Positions 28,541 through 38,894 of a stretch of 64,000 bases of DNA are shown piece by piece. The position numbers and the translations under genes were made by a program. The notes below the pieces were generated by a model that saw only the letters and a program-made list of their open reading frames with translations, did not search any database and was not told where the DNA came from. Source of the stretch: CAWCWN01 sp963799245. GTDB taxonomy: Bacteria; Chloroflexota; Ktedonobacteria; Ktedonobacterales; Ktedonobacteraceae. Every line of letters begins with the position of its first letter. Position 1 is the stretch's first letter. The stretch lies in assembly GCA_963799245.1 (NCBI GenBank), contig CAWCWN010000003.1:744001-808000 (forward strand). The letters are read 5' to 3'.

Positions 28541-29049
28541 TAGGTCCAAGGCAAGCATGGCAGTGACGAACCTACGTACTGTCAACGTTCCATTGCGGGC
28601 GAGCAGCGACGGGAAGCGCATATCCTGCGCGAGACGATCCATCGAGAGGGCCTGGATGTGGTGAAGCCTTTCACTCGCATTGTTGGTGCTCGCTCTGCTG
28701 GCTTTTCTGCATATATCTCCACTCTCCTAAGTCTAGGTTCCTCTCCTCGCAGCCCGATCACAGGTAAACACATAGAGCTCACGCGTGTATCACAACTTGC
28801 TGTACTTTGTGCGCAGCTTACGCTTCTACCCACGAAGAGCATCCAGTACGAGCTCGAGAGAGGCCGCGAGTGGCTGTGTCGTGGAAAAGAGCGCGGCTCG
28901 CTCAGCCATGAAGCGACGAATGTAGCTCGCGAGGGGTACTGCCCTCTCGATGGTGGATAATTCAATCCTCTCTCCTATCCGCTTGACAGTCCCTCCAGAT
29001 CCTGCTTATTCTAAATAATCTTCTCATTCTCCCAATTTCAAGCGACGAG

Positions 29050-30222
29050 TGTACAGCTTTACGTCATCGTCACCGGCAAATGGCAGGCTCATCGTAGCCA
29101 GCGGGCAGAAAAAGAGGCGAGTCTGCGAAACACAGAGGCGAAAAGCCCCAGGGATCATGCGTGTTTTCCCATGGGGGAGGGGTTTGCCTGCGATTCGTCT
29201 CGTGGAGAGCACTTCCTCCCTCTCGGTGGAGCGCATGCACACCGCTTGCCTGATGGCAGCGACTATCTCATTTTTGTCGGGACGCTGCGGGGGACAAATA
29301 TTGGGCACCACCCCCAGGGTCAGCAGAAAGCGCACCAGCGGGGAGGGAAAATCGCGCCCGCTACTACTGCCGACCGAAGCCGGGTGTCGCGATCGAAGGT
29401 GAACATGCGTGGCCGTCCAGAGGTGCGTAAGAACGCCAGGACGGTCTCGAAGGCCGTCTCCTCCCGAAAGGCCTCATGCACCTGAGCGGAAAGCAAGATC
29501 GAGGTTCCGGCATCCACAAAATTACAGACTTCGACCACATGTTGGCGTTTGCCTTCCCCACTGGGATCCACGGCAACGGTGGTGGCATCTTTAAAGTCGA
29601 CCTGCACTTCCTCCAGCGGGCCACGCGGCTCCAAGGGCTGATGCTGGCGCGGCACACGCGGCAGGATGGAGCCGTGTTGGCGTAAGAGCTTCCACACGGT
29701 GCAACTCGAGCGAGGCACCGCGACGCCGAGTTCGTGCAGGGAGGGATCCAGCTCGCAGGAAGTACACCAGCGTTTTGGGACCAGGGACCCGTTGCAGATG
29801 CTCGGGTGGCTGTTCGCGCATCTCACCCAGCCGTTGGATCACCGGCAGATCCCAGCGGTGATAGGGGGCATGATGAGCGCGGGAATGCGATAGGAGGACC
29901 TGCATATCATCGCGAGGGGCTTGCTTCAGACGGGCTTTCCATTTTTTGACCCAGCTCACCGAGCGTCCAGTAGCCTGGGCGTACTGCGGATTACTCCACT
30001 GAGGATACTGAGACATGAGGCTACGCAACAGGGCGCGATCACGGATCCATTGGGCTTCCATTGCATGAGAACCTCCTCAAAATCAGGAACAGCTTCATGG
30101 CCGAATCTATCGCGCGCATGTGCTATTTGTAAAGCTCATCTTGAACAGAGAAAAGAGGCTGTGCTGCTTGCTGGTCACGATCAGCTTGCTCCTTGCCGGT
30201 GACGATGACGTAAAGCCGTACA
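29050..30222 (-). mobile_element. IS481-like element nested in the IS1-like element
   Basis: 1173 bp with 30-bp near-perfect inverted ends beginning TGTACAGCTTTACGTCATCG (left) and TGTACGGCTTTACGTCATCG (right, inverted). The flanks are a 6-bp direct duplication GACGAG (29044-29049, 30223-30228). Ends beginning TGT and this duplication size fit IS481. Confidence 0.88.
29080..30061 (-). pseudogene. IS481-like transposase, several frameshifts
   Basis: The start region is a helix-turn-helix (LMSQYPQWSNPQYAQATGRS, VSWVKKWKARLKQAPRD). Later frames contain EEVQVDFKDATTVAVDP (first Asp of the rve core), VVEVCNFVDAGTSILL, RPRMFTFDRDTR (second Asp) and CPPQRPDKN before the lost Glu. At least two frame changes (near 29800 and 29350) make it inactive. 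Confidence 0.8.
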
Positions 30223-30593
30223 GACGAGGATCCTTATGACGCTTCATGTGTGCTTGCTCCTGCTTGTATTCTTCCTCATTTTCTCCCTGGTGCGGCTTTG
30301 TCACCTCTCTCTGTCCCAGCATGGCCCTTCCCACTCAAGAGGAGCGGCCGTGCACACCACAGTCCAGCGCCTCCTCAAACCACGCACCCCACTTGATTGT
30401 CCAGCCTGCCGCCTCTCCTCTCCCTTCTCATCGGTTGTGGCACAGGACCACTTCCTGTGCGCCCCTGGCGCGAGGTCAAAAGTCGGCGGGGAGCACCCAA
30501 GCGGGTAAACACCGAGGGCTTCGCCTGTTCCAACCACCAGTGCCTGTACTCCGGGATCACAGACGCTCACATTCATGCCCTGGGGGGAGATGG

Positions 30594-32014
30594 CCTTTCA
30601 GGTATAGGTTTTTGGGCGCAGTCAAGCAGCAGTGCGCGCTCGTGCTCGTGCCCGACGCTTCTGTTCCCGTTTGCGCTCCCGCTGACGGAGTTCAGAAGGT
30701 CGCGGCAGTTTCCTGGGAGCCGTGATAGTCTGAGGCCACGTTTGGGGCAAGAGCCTGCCGCAGGCCAAGACCTCAGCGTTGAACAGCGCGGCTACTAACC
30801 CCAGGCGTCCGCGCACGACACAACTTAACCGGCGTGGCGGCGGCTGACCCGCTGGCCGCTTGCGCCGACGACAAGCAACATGCGGGGCTGGCAGCGGCTC
30901 GCCGCGTCTTTCCTCCCGTTGCTCCTCCTCGGCCTGGCAACCCACGCTCAGCGTCCAGACCTGGGCCACGGCCATCGCCAACCAGAGCCGTTCTACGCGA
31001 CTGGCCTCCAGCATTTTGCTGTGGTGCCAGCCCCAGAGGCCGCGTTTGAAGTCTTTGAAGCCGGTTTCCACCCAAGTACGCATGCCATACCAACTCACTT
31101 CGGCTTGCTCTGGTTCCAGATCAGTGAGCACCGCCCAGGGATGCTCATAGCCTGCCTCCCAATGCATCAGCAAGGTACAGGTCAGGCGGCTGGCTTTCCC
31201 CACAAAGCACTCCACTCTTCCTTTCCAACTCGTTCCCGGCGTGGGAACCCATCGACTGATCCAGTCACAGGTCTCCTCTCCCACCACACGCGCTTTGACC
31301 CCCACGTTGATCCGCAAGAACGGATGCCAGCCACAGGTGCAGATGGCCTGGAACAACCAGCGGGCATACCAGCCTCGATCTGCCAGGACCAGCACCTGCC
31401 AGTCCGGCGGAATGCTGCCCTCCAGGTGCGTGAGCAGCCCTTCCCAATGTGGTCGCCACGAGCCTTTCTCATGCCCTCCCAAGACTTTCCACGCCACCGG
31501 AATGGCGCAACTGCGCACCACCACGCTGATCGACAAAATCGTCCAGCGCTCTCCCAAGGTCGTAGCGTCCAGGACCAGCACCATTTGCTGGTTCCCTTGC
31601 TGCCACAGGCGCACCACCCAACAGAGCAAGGGGGCAAAACACGAGGTCACATCCAGTTCCCGGCGCTTCTTCCCGCTCTTGTGTTTCGCATCCAGATACC
31701 ACTCGCGCAAGCGCTGAAACACGGTCTGTTCCTCTTGTTCCAACACCAGCGCCAGCAGAGCACTGAGTTGCGTAATCCCTGCTGCTCCCGACAGCGCGAT
31801 CCCCACGCTCCAGAGCACTAGCCCCCACACTTGCGGTTTACTCAAATGGGCAAAGGCCATTGACACTTCTTGTGACCATTGCGATAATCGATCCGGGCAA
31901 GACATATCCGTTCTCCTGCTTTTGATGAGTCTGTGGTTTTTTCATCGTAGCAGATGGCGGCGTCTTGCCGCTCCTTTTTCACCTTCCTTTCCCAAAAATC
32001 TATACTTGAAAGGG
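30594..32014 (-). mobile_element. IS4-type element nested in the IS1-like element
   Basis: 1421 bp, flanked by the 9-bp direct repeat GGGAGATGG (30585-30593, 32015-32023). Terminal inverted repeats begin CCTTTCAGGTATAGGTTTTT (left) and CCTTTCAAGTATAGATTTTT (right, inverted). It has one intact transposase gene and may be mobile. Confidence 0.9.
30622..31905 (-). CDS. IS4-family transposase, apparently intact
   Basis: 427 residues. Catalytic residues are visible: MVLVLDATTLGERWTIL (Asp), VLVLADRGWYARWLF (Asp) and TWVETGFKDFKRGLWGW (the Y-(2)-R-(3)-E-(6)-K-type region with Glu). The C-terminal tail is rich in Arg/Lys. No frameshift or stop. This is the only uninterrupted IS4-type transposase in the window. 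Confidence 0.88.
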   Translation of the reverse strand: MSCPDRLSQWSQEVSMAFAHLSKPQVWGLVLWSVGIALSGAAGITQLSALLALVLEQEEQTVFQRLREWYLDAKHKSGKKRRELDVTSCFAPLLCWVVRLWQQGNQQMVLVLDATTLGERWTILSISVVVRSCAIPVAWKVLGGHEKGSWRPHWEGLLTHLEGSIPPDWQVLVLADRGWYARWLFQAICTCGWHPFLRINVGVKARVVGEETCDWISRWVPTPGTSWKGRVECFVGKASRLTCTLLMHWEAGYEHPWAVLTDLEPEQAEVSWYGMRTWVETGFKDFKRGLWGWHHSKMLEASRVERLWLAMAVAQVWTLSVGCQAEEEQREERRGEPLPAPHVACRRRKRPAGQPPPRRLSCVVRGRLGLVAALFNAEVLACGRLLPQTWPQTITAPRKLPRPSELRQRERKREQKRRARARARTAA

Positions 32015-33239
32015 GGAGATGGCACGCATGGTCTTGCTGAGCGGATCCAGACGTTTCGCTGTCAGGCCTGCGGCACCACGTTCACTGCTCGGCGCCATAC
32101 CCCCTTGTACCGTCTGAAAAACCCCTCTCACCAGATCGGGATGGTGCGGATCTCGCGCTCGGCTCGTGGGCTGGATCCTTCCGCCGCCGAGCGTGTCTTC
32201 GGCTACCGGCAAGCCACCATCACCACCTGGCTCACTCGCACTGGCATGCACGTACAGACCCTGCACGAGCACTATTTCTGCAACCTCCAGCTCCCGCACC
32301 TGCAGCTGGATGAACTGCGTACCAGGCTGCGCAACTACAAGCAGGTGCTGTGGCTCTGGCTGGCCATCGATCCCCTCACAAAGGTCATTCCTGTCCTCCA
32401 TCTGGGTCCCCGCACGCAAAGCGTGGCGCATACGGTCATCCATTCGCTGCGACACATCCTGGCCGCCTTTCTGTCTCCCGCTCTTCACCAGTGATGGTCT
32501 CAACTTGTACTTTTATGCGCTGACAGCCCACTTTGGACAGTGGCTCAAGGTGGGTCACCAAGGGCGGATAGCACGTCGGTGGCAGGTGGCGGCGGGCCTG
32601 ATCTACGGCCAGGTGAAGAAAAGCTACCGGCGGCGCAAGCTCGTGCGAGTTACGCCTGTGATGCGCCTGGGAACAAGCGCAGCTCTCACGGCCACCTTGC
32701 AAGGGCTGGGTCTCTCTGGACGACTCAACACCGCTTTTATCGAACGGGTGAACCTGACCGTCCGACATGGGGTGGCAGCGCTTGCACGTCGTACCTGGGC
32801 TACCGCTCAGCAAGCTCCTCAACTCTTGGCTCATCTGGAGTGGTGGCGCGCTTACTATCATTTTGTGCGTCCCCACGCTGCCCTCCGGATAGCACTCGTG
32901 CAGCCGCGAGAACGAGGGGGCAAGCTGGCGGCGCAACGTTACCGGCATCGTACACCAGCGATGGCTGCGGGAAGAACCGCTCGACGATGGACTGCGCGGG
33001 AAGTGCTGTGTTATCCTCTGCCGCCGGTGCCATGTTTCAAACTGTGAGCTTGAATAAAGCGAGAAAATTCCCACGAAATGGCAGTGGGTGGCTTGGCGAA
33101 GATAAAAGCAGAGGAGGAGCGGGTGGGCTTACGGGATGAAGCAGCCTGCCTATCCAGTCAAATGAGGGGAAAACCAGTTCGAAATGAGTTCGCGGGGGCA
33201 AATCGAATTATCCACCATGTTCAAGAGCAGTATCCAATA

Positions 33240-34110
33240 ACCTGAGTTGCTTCGAGCAGGATAAGCTCTTCCGAACGAGGCGTCCATTCATATGTCGTGA
33301 GGTGAGATGTGTGCGTTCCACATAGGCCGTATGCTCCCCCAGCAAAGCTTTCACCTATTGCGGGTCCCCACAGACCACCTGTGTATGCACGGCGATGAGC
33401 CGACTGGAAGACGTGCTCTTTGACGACTTGGAGAGAGCGCCAGTCCGCATCGGGCTGCTTGTGCGTAGGAGGTCTGCCTCGCCCCCCATATTCAGGGACC
33501 TGTCCCCAGGTCTCCAGCATCGCCTCACGGTAGCTTCCTTTCCCATCGGTCGCCATAACTGGTAGGGTCCTGGGGTGGCCACGCGCCTTGAGTTGGGCCA
33601 TCAACGCGAGCGCCACTTCTTCCTCGGTTTTCGCGATGGCCCGGCCAATGCGCAGCCGACAGTCTACCGCAATCGTCGTGCCGCGCCAAAAGCTGCCGCG
33701 GGCCACTTCTTCGCAGTGCCCCCTTTTTCGCCCTTGTGTCCGACGTAGGTCCACAGAGCATCCAATTGCACACGACTGACAGGGTAGTTGGCAAACAACA
33801 AGGCCTCGATCTCTTCCACGTGCTGGGCGGCTCGTTGCAGCCACTCACACACGGTCTCTTCTTTGACTCCTTTGATGCGATGAATCGCTGCCAGACTATT
33901 GCGATCTGCCACCATCGCCAGACAGTCCAGGATCGTTTGTTGCGAATGATGGCAGCCGTGAAAGACTGTCCCTTTCGTTTCCGTAAACGTCTTTTTGCAG
34001 GTCTTACACTGGTAGCGTTGCACTCCTCGGGCAGATCTCGACCGAATGTGCGGATGTTGTGATGCCCTACTTGAGCATATACTGGGCAGTCCGGATTCCA
34101 ACAAAATAAC
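33240..34110 (-). pseudogene. IS1-family transposase relic
   Basis: Minus-strand frames include [18 protein letters not shown] (zinc ribbon), [20 protein letters not shown] (HTH), [17 protein letters not shown], then after a frameshift [18 protein letters not shown] and PVMATDGKGSYREAML. Order and motifs fit an InsAB-like protein distinct from the GGTACT family. Several frame changes; no final Glu motif is certain. Confidence 0.7.
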
Positions 34111-34467
34111 CCGGCTGCAACGAGACGTGTCTGATCCAGTCCCCTTTCTCCTTCGTGTTGGTGCTTGTCACATTATACATCAACACAATGAAGGGAGATT
34201 ATCTAATTTCATATTGATGTTATACTTATAAAGGAGAGATTGTCATGAGGATTCAGCGCTCTGCCCGCAGATTTGCTAGAGAAGCGAGCTGAATACAGCA
34301 ATAGTAGCGGAAAATGATCGTTTGGAGTTTAGGCTAAATTCTTGCGAAGCAAGGAGGGAAGCCGAGCGAGCCTCATTTTATGAAAATCGCATGCTCCCAG
34401 TCCACAAGCCGCTTGACGCGAAATTAGCCTGAACATCAATATCGTAGATGCAGGAGGAGGTCAAGCA
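34111..34467. promoter_or_regulatory. acs upstream region with a possible 15-codon leader
   Basis: TTATACTTATAAAGGAGAGA (34218-34240) is AT-rich and followed by a ribosome-type GGAG and ATG 34245 opening a 15-codon frame (MRIQRSARRFAREAS) that stops at 34292. The start of acs lies 176 bases further. It may be a leader peptide or chance. Confidence 0.3.
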
Positions 34468-36585
34468 ATGGCGATAGAAGAAGGATTACCAATACCAGTC
34501 TCCGAAGCACAGATCGCCGTTCACTGGCGGGAGGAGGAGTACTATCAACCACCTCCAAGGTTTATTGGGCAGGCAAATGCAAGCGACCCGAGTATCTTTG
34601 AACGGTTCAGGGAGGAGAACTTTCCTGAGTGCTTCAAGGAATACGCGGATCTGCTCACTTGGGACCACTATTGGCACACGACGCTGGACACGAGCAACCC
34701 GCCGTTTTGGAAGTGGTTCGTCGGTGGTCGGCTCAACGCTTCTTACAACTGCGTCGATCGCCACCTGGCGACCAATCGCAACAAGGCTGCTTTCATCTGG
34801 GTGCCAGAGCCGGAATCAGATGACACCAAGACGATCACGTATCAGGAACTCTACGTCATGGTCAACGAGTTCGCCGCACTTCTACGAGATTTCGGCGGGG
34901 TCAAGCCTGGCGACTGCGTAACCTTCCACCTCCCAATGGTCCCTGAGTTGCCAGTTTCCATGCTTGCCTGTGCGCGCCTCGGCATCATCCATTCCGAGGT
35001 TTACGGTGGATTCAGCGGATTGGCGTGCGGAGACCGGATGACCGACTCGGGAAGTCGCATCCTGGTAACAATGGACGGCTACTACCGCAATGGAGAGTTG
35101 GTCGACCACAAGGCCAAAGCCGATGAGGCGGTGAAAGCGGCCCATGAACGCGGTGCCAAAATTGAGAAGGTACTGGTCTGGCGACGGTATCCAGGTCAGT
35201 ACTCATCAAAGACCCCGATGGTCGCTGGCCGGGATTTCTTCGTCGACGAAGTGCTGAAGGACTATCGCAGGAAAGTAGTCGAGCCGATTTCCATGCCTGC
35301 CGAAGCCCCACTGTTTCTCATGTACACCAGTGGCACGACGGCTCGACCCAAGGGGTGTCAGCACAGCACAGGCGGATACCTTGCTTACGTCGCTGGCACG
35401 TCAAAGTACTACCAGGATATCCACCCCGAGGACACGTACTGGTGCTTCGCCGACATTGGGTGGATCACCGGGCACTCCTACATCGTCTACGGTCCATTGG
35501 CACTTGGGGCGACCAGTGTTATGTATGAAGGGGTGCCGACGTATCCCGATGCCGGCCGTCCCTGGCGGATCGCCGAGCGACTCGGAGTGACAATCTTCCA
35601 CACCGCTCCTACGACGATTCGCATGCTACGCAAGCTCGGTCCCGACGAGCCGCAGAAATACAACTACCATTTCAAGCACATGACAACCGTGGGAGAGCCG
35701 ATTGAGCCGGAGGTCTGGCGCTGGTATTACAGCGTCGTCGGCAAGGGTAAAGCGGCCATCGTTGACACCTGGTGGCAGACCGAGAACGGTGGCTTCCTGT
35801 GCAGCACCCTGCCTGCCCTGCAGCCGATGAAGCCTGGCAGTGCAGGCCCGGGAGTCCTTGGGATCTACCCCGTGATCTACGATGAAGAAGGCAATGAGGT
35901 CGAGGCCGGAAGCGGACGGGCCGGCAACATTTGCATCCGCAACCCATGGCCAGGCATCTTTCAGACGGTCTGGGGCCAGCCGGAGCGCTTTGTGCAGATC
36001 TACTATGCGAAGTACTGCCGTAACGAGGAGAGTAAAGACTGGCGTGACTGGCCGTACTTCGCTGGTGACGGTGCTGTTCTGGCAGCCGACGGCTATTTCC
36101 GCATCCTTGGCCGGGTCGACGATGTGATCAATGTGGCCGGGCACCGCCTAGGAACGAAGGAGATTGAGTCGGCGTGCCTCACCGTCACAGAGGTTGCCGA
36201 GGCCGCCGCGGTGCCGCAGATAGACGAGCTTCGCGGCCGCGTAGTTGAGGTGTTCGTTGCACTGAAGCCGGGGTTCAAGCCGAGTAAGGAGATTGAGGAG
36301 AAGGTGGCCAAGGCGATTGAGACTCAGATTGGGAAGATCGCGAGACCGAAGAATGTCTGGATCGTCGCGGATATGCCCAAGACCCGCTCTGGCAAGATCA
36401 TGCGCAGGGTCCTTGCCGCGATCGCCAACTTCGCCGATGTTGGGGACACGACGACGCTTGCGAACGCGGAGATCGTAGAGAGCATACGCGGTTACGCCCA
36501 GAGCGAGAAGCTTGCACGTGGCGAGCTTCCACGAGAACTCTCGCAACAGGAGATTGAGGAGATCAAGGCGTTTGGTCATGAGTAA
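34468..36585 (+). CDS. acs: Acetyl-CoA synthetase-like AMP-forming acyl-CoA ligase
   Basis: 705 residues from ATG 34468 after AGGAGGAGGTC. Acs architecture: N-terminal ACAS_N region (DHYWHTTLDTSNPPFWKWFV), AMP-binding core with MYTSGTTARPKGCQHS (A3 loop; Ala replaces the usual Gly in SGTTG), DTWWQTENGG (A5, typical of acetyl-CoA synthetase) and a C-terminal lid with GRVDDVINVAGHRLGTKEIE and TRSGKIMRR (lysine that is acetylated in Acs). It makes acetyl- or propionyl-CoA from the acid, ATP and CoA. It complements the pta/ackA genes at 20-24 kb, which carry out the reversible phosphate route. Confidence 0.9.
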   Translation: MAIEEGLPIPVSEAQIAVHWREEEYYQPPPRFIGQANASDPSIFERFREENFPECFKEYADLLTWDHYWHTTLDTSNPPFWKWFVGGRLNASYNCVDRHLATNRNKAAFIWVPEPESDDTKTITYQELYVMVNEFAALLRDFGGVKPGDCVTFHLPMVPELPVSMLACARLGIIHSEVYGGFSGLACGDRMTDSGSRILVTMDGYYRNGELVDHKAKADEAVKAAHERGAKIEKVLVWRRYPGQYSSKTPMVAGRDFFVDEVLKDYRRKVVEPISMPAEAPLFLMYTSGTTARPKGCQHSTGGYLAYVAGTSKYYQDIHPEDTYWCFADIGWITGHSYIVYGPLALGATSVMYEGVPTYPDAGRPWRIAERLGVTIFHTAPTTIRMLRKLGPDEPQKYNYHFKHMTTVGEPIEPEVWRWYYSVVGKGKAAIVDTWWQTENGGFLCSTLPALQPMKPGSAGPGVLGIYPVIYDEEGNEVEAGSGRAGNICIRNPWPGIFQTVWGQPERFVQIYYAKYCRNEESKDWRDWPYFAGDGAVLAADGYFRILGRVDDVINVAGHRLGTKEIESACLTVTEVAEAAAVPQIDELRGRVVEVFVALKPGFKPSKEIEEKVAKAIETQIGKIARPKNVWIVADMPKTRSGKIMRRVLAAIANFADVGDTTTLANAEIVESIRGYAQSEKLARGELPRELSQQEIEEIKAFGHE

Positions 36586-36864
36586 CCACTCAGTCGCCAA
36601 GAGGAGCAGCAAGCGGTGCTAGGAAGGAAGTAGCACTAATTGAGGAACCAGGTGGCTTATTGCCTGATCCTCTGGACGGATCGAGCGCAGTTGGCAGGGA
36701 GGTATCAAGGAAACAGGCCGCCCTGCCGCTGAGTCGAAGCAAGCCTTGCCTGCTGAGCTACTCCTTGTGGTTCCGGGAATATGAGCCTTTTTCCTGCAGG
36801 AGCAGATCGTCTAAGTGGCACGCATTCCATTCGAACAGTCCCGCCGGAAGGGAGAAGACGAGCG

Positions 36865-37329
36865 ATGGGCAGAACAGTCACAAGCGTACAGGTTGAGCCG
36901 CACACGCTCCGGGTCGCAGAGCGGCCGCACCGGAATCTGATCCAGGCGATTGAGCCGGAGGCGGAACGGTTGCTGCTCCAGGGAGGCGGGAAAGTCCTCA
37001 GAGATCAGGAGGGCTATCTCTACGAAGAGTATTGGGACTGTCCCTGGCCTACCCTGGTCATCTACTGGCCGATCCAGACCCGTTTGGTGTATCTGGCGGC
37101 ACGGGGGCAAGAGGATAATAGCTACGTGGTTTTCGTGGCCGCGCTGCTGCCAGGGCCGGGGCTAGAACTGCACCTGACCTACGATTATCGTCTCTGGGAC
37201 CCCTTGTTCGGCCCGTTCGAGGAGTTTTTTACGCTGCGGGTGGCCCAGGTGCGAATCTTCGCTGAGGAGGCAAACGACGATGAGGCTGCACTCGCGCTGC
37301 ATCCTGTGCTGGGTACTGCCATGGGATAG
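36865..37329 (+). CDS. Uncharacterised 154-residue protein
   Basis: ATG 36865 follows GGGAGAAG. The protein has blocks WPTLVIYWPIQTRLVYLAAR, VVFVAALLPGPGLELHLTYD and LFGPFEEFFTLRVAQVRIF, suggesting a compact alpha/beta domain. No family recognised. It ends just before an orphan end of the IS1-like element (GTGGATAATTC at 37331). Confidence 0.6.
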   Translation: MGRTVTSVQVEPHTLRVAERPHRNLIQAIEPEAERLLLQGGGKVLRDQEGYLYEEYWDCPWPTLVIYWPIQTRLVYLAARGQEDNSYVVFVAALLPGPGLELHLTYDYRLWDPLFGPFEEFFTLRVAQVRIFAEEANDDEAALALHPVLGTAMG

Positions 37330-37371
37330 AGTGGATAATTCAAACAGCTGTGGTGGCTACATGAGAAATCC

Positions 37372-37488
37372 TGTTGTGGCTACTTCGCACATCCGTTCGG
37401 AAAAACAGCATTTGGAAAGCGTCATGATCGTCGCCAAACAGGCTCAAAGGGCTAATTTTTTGAACGGATGATCAAAGTAGCCGGTACT
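37372..37488. repeat. Family B hairpin repeat, reverse orientation
   Basis: Starts TGTTGTGGCTACTTCGCACATCCG and ends CGGATGATCAAAGTAGCCGG. It is the reverse complement of the 1550-1666 and 55081-55188 copies: the TTCGCAC box is on the left and the TTGATC box on the right. Confidence 0.7.
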
Positions 37489-37622
37489 AGGCTCTGGCCA
37501 TGCAAACCTTTGATCGGGACCGACTTGATGAATCCCTCTGGCTTCCAGATGTCGAAGCTCTTCTCTGCGGCGTTGACCCAGCACGTGATATCAAAACCGT
37601 TTGGATAGTGTATAATGGAGGC

Positions 37623-37742
37623 ATGGCCAAAAGAGTCGAAGTGAAAACCGAGCTGACAGCAGAAGAGCTTCACGAGCGTTATCGCAAAGCCAGCGAGCCT
37701 GTAGAGCGTACCCATTGGCATATTCTGTGGCTGATGAAGGAG
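37623..37742 (+). pseudogene. N-terminal fragment of an IS630-type transposase
   Basis: ATG 37623 opens AKRVEVKTELTAEELHERYR and VERTHWHILWLMKEG, the usual start of a helix-turn-helix transposase. It is cut at 37744 by the left end of the IS1-like element, which adds YSPLGGG and a stop. Confidence 0.6.
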
Positions 37743-37743
37743 G

Positions 37744-37996
37744 GGTACTCCCCTCTTGGTGGTGGATAATTCAGTCTGCTCTGCCAAGTCCTTGACAGGG
37801 CCTCTTGATTCTCCGTAAGCTTGCCATTAGCTTCTCAGTCACAGGATTGCAAGCGGAGAATGCGTATGCTCCCACACGTCTTCTTGTCACTGCTCGTGTC
37901 CTTGCTCATGTTTGCTCTAATATGGCTGTCTCAGCGCTCCAGGTCCCATCATAGTCCTTTCCCTTCAAAAGCGACGCGACGCTCTCTCCTCCCCCC
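37744..37996 (+). mobile_element. Left-end remnant of the IS1-like element
   Basis: Starts GGTACTCCCCTCTTGG and carries the first about 44 codons of the transposase from ATG 37866 (LPHVFLSLLVSLLMFALIWL, again a membrane-type helix). It is cut at 37997 by a GTGCTGGCTAC repeat. Confidence 0.75.
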
Positions 37997-38158
37997 TGTG
38001 CTGGCTACATTGGATATCCGTTCCAAAAATGAGCGTCACTGATGACTCTCCTTGTTCCTTTACCTCATCATCTACACATCAAGCTGCTGGCGAAAAGGTT
38101 TCACATATGCTGTTTCTTTCCTCGATTTAGAACGGATATCCAATGTAGCCAGCATAGC
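37997..38158. repeat. 162-bp GTGCTGGCTAC repeat (family E)
   Basis: Tips TGTGCTGGCTACATTGGATA and its complement at the right (TATCCAATGTAGCCAGCATA) pair for about 24 bases including the variable box. The interior half matches 40230-40345. It lies exactly between two truncated transposase fragments. Confidence 0.65.
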
Positions 38159-38160
38159 AG

Positions 38161-38604
38161 GAGGCGATCTGCCGTGGCGGCACTCATCGAGAGGAGTTGG
38201 GTGCGGCAGGCTTCAGTCAGGTGGAGATGGTCATGCCCCTCCAACGCCTCGATGAGGGTCGGCAGAAATGGCATGAGCCGCTTGCTACAGATCCGATTGG
38301 CCGCCTGCCAGGCCAGGAACAAGGCGTGTTGGACCTCTGGTCCGTACCGACGTTGCCGCCGACGCGTAGGAGCGTGTTTCCCCTCCTGCGGATGGTTGAG
38401 CAGCCACATCGCATAGCGGCGAGCGTATCCTGTCGTTGCAGTAATCTCGTCAAGCAGCACCCCTTTTTGTGAAGCGGATGCCTCACGATAGCGAGGCACC
38501 ATCTGCTGGATCAATTCGTGCCTCGTTTGGGAACTCAACGTCAATCCCACGTTCCCCCCCAAAGAAAAAACCACAAACCACTCTTCTATCAAGGCTTCTG
38601 TCAT
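38161..38604 (-). pseudogene. N-terminal part of an integrase-core transposase
   Basis: Minus strand: SSQTRHELIQQMVPRYREAS, DEITATTGYARRYAMWLLNH, then RRRRQRRYGPEVQHALFLAW and CRTQLLSMSAATADRLL. This is the N-terminal helix-turn-helix region of a large rve-type transposase. The catalytic core is missing because the frame ends at the family E repeat (38158). Confidence 0.7.
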
Positions 38605-38894
38605 GCTTGCCTCATCTCACATCTGCCTCTCTTGTTGCAACGAACACCCTGTTCTGGCGTTTCACAAGAGGGAGAAAAAGCAGGTCTAGACGGGCTGGAG
38701 ATGATCACCATCTTATGCAATGAGTGGAGTGTGAACTGGTTGCAAAGGCAGATCTTACGTGAGGCAATGCGGCTCTTCGCTCATCCTATACCTCCTTTCG
38801 CGTTGGCCTCCCAAGTAGTGAGAGACTCCACCCACTGGAAAACAGCAAACACGATTCCTGCCACTGTCCCTGCTGCTGGAAAATGAGAAGCAGG

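Larger units (their letters stand above)
30236..33047 (+). pseudogene. IS1-like transposase interrupted by an IS4 element
   Basis: Reads in pieces: N-terminal membrane-type helix (LLLLVFFLIFSLVRL), linker, CPAC zinc ribbon remnants, GITDAHIHAL, then the IS4 insertion (30594-32014). It continues ERIQTFRCQACGTTFTAR, LWLWLAIDPLTKVIPVLHLG (Asp), SDGLNLYFYALTAHFG (Asp) and NTAFIERVNLTVRHGVAALA (Glu). Frameshifts occur near 30450 and 32495. DDE motifs resemble IS1 InsB, in which TDG and IERNNLTLR are conserved. Confidence 0.85.
28935..33234 (+). mobile_element. IS1-like GGTACT element carrying two nested insertions
   Basis: Left end GGTACTGCCCTCTCGATGG; right end reads inward GGATACTGCTCTTGAACATGG. 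Removing the inserts at 29050-30222 and 30594-32014 with one copy of each duplication leaves about 1.69 kb, the size of the copy at 59006-60670. The transposase runs plus strand from 30236, just after the first insert. Confidence 0.88.
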
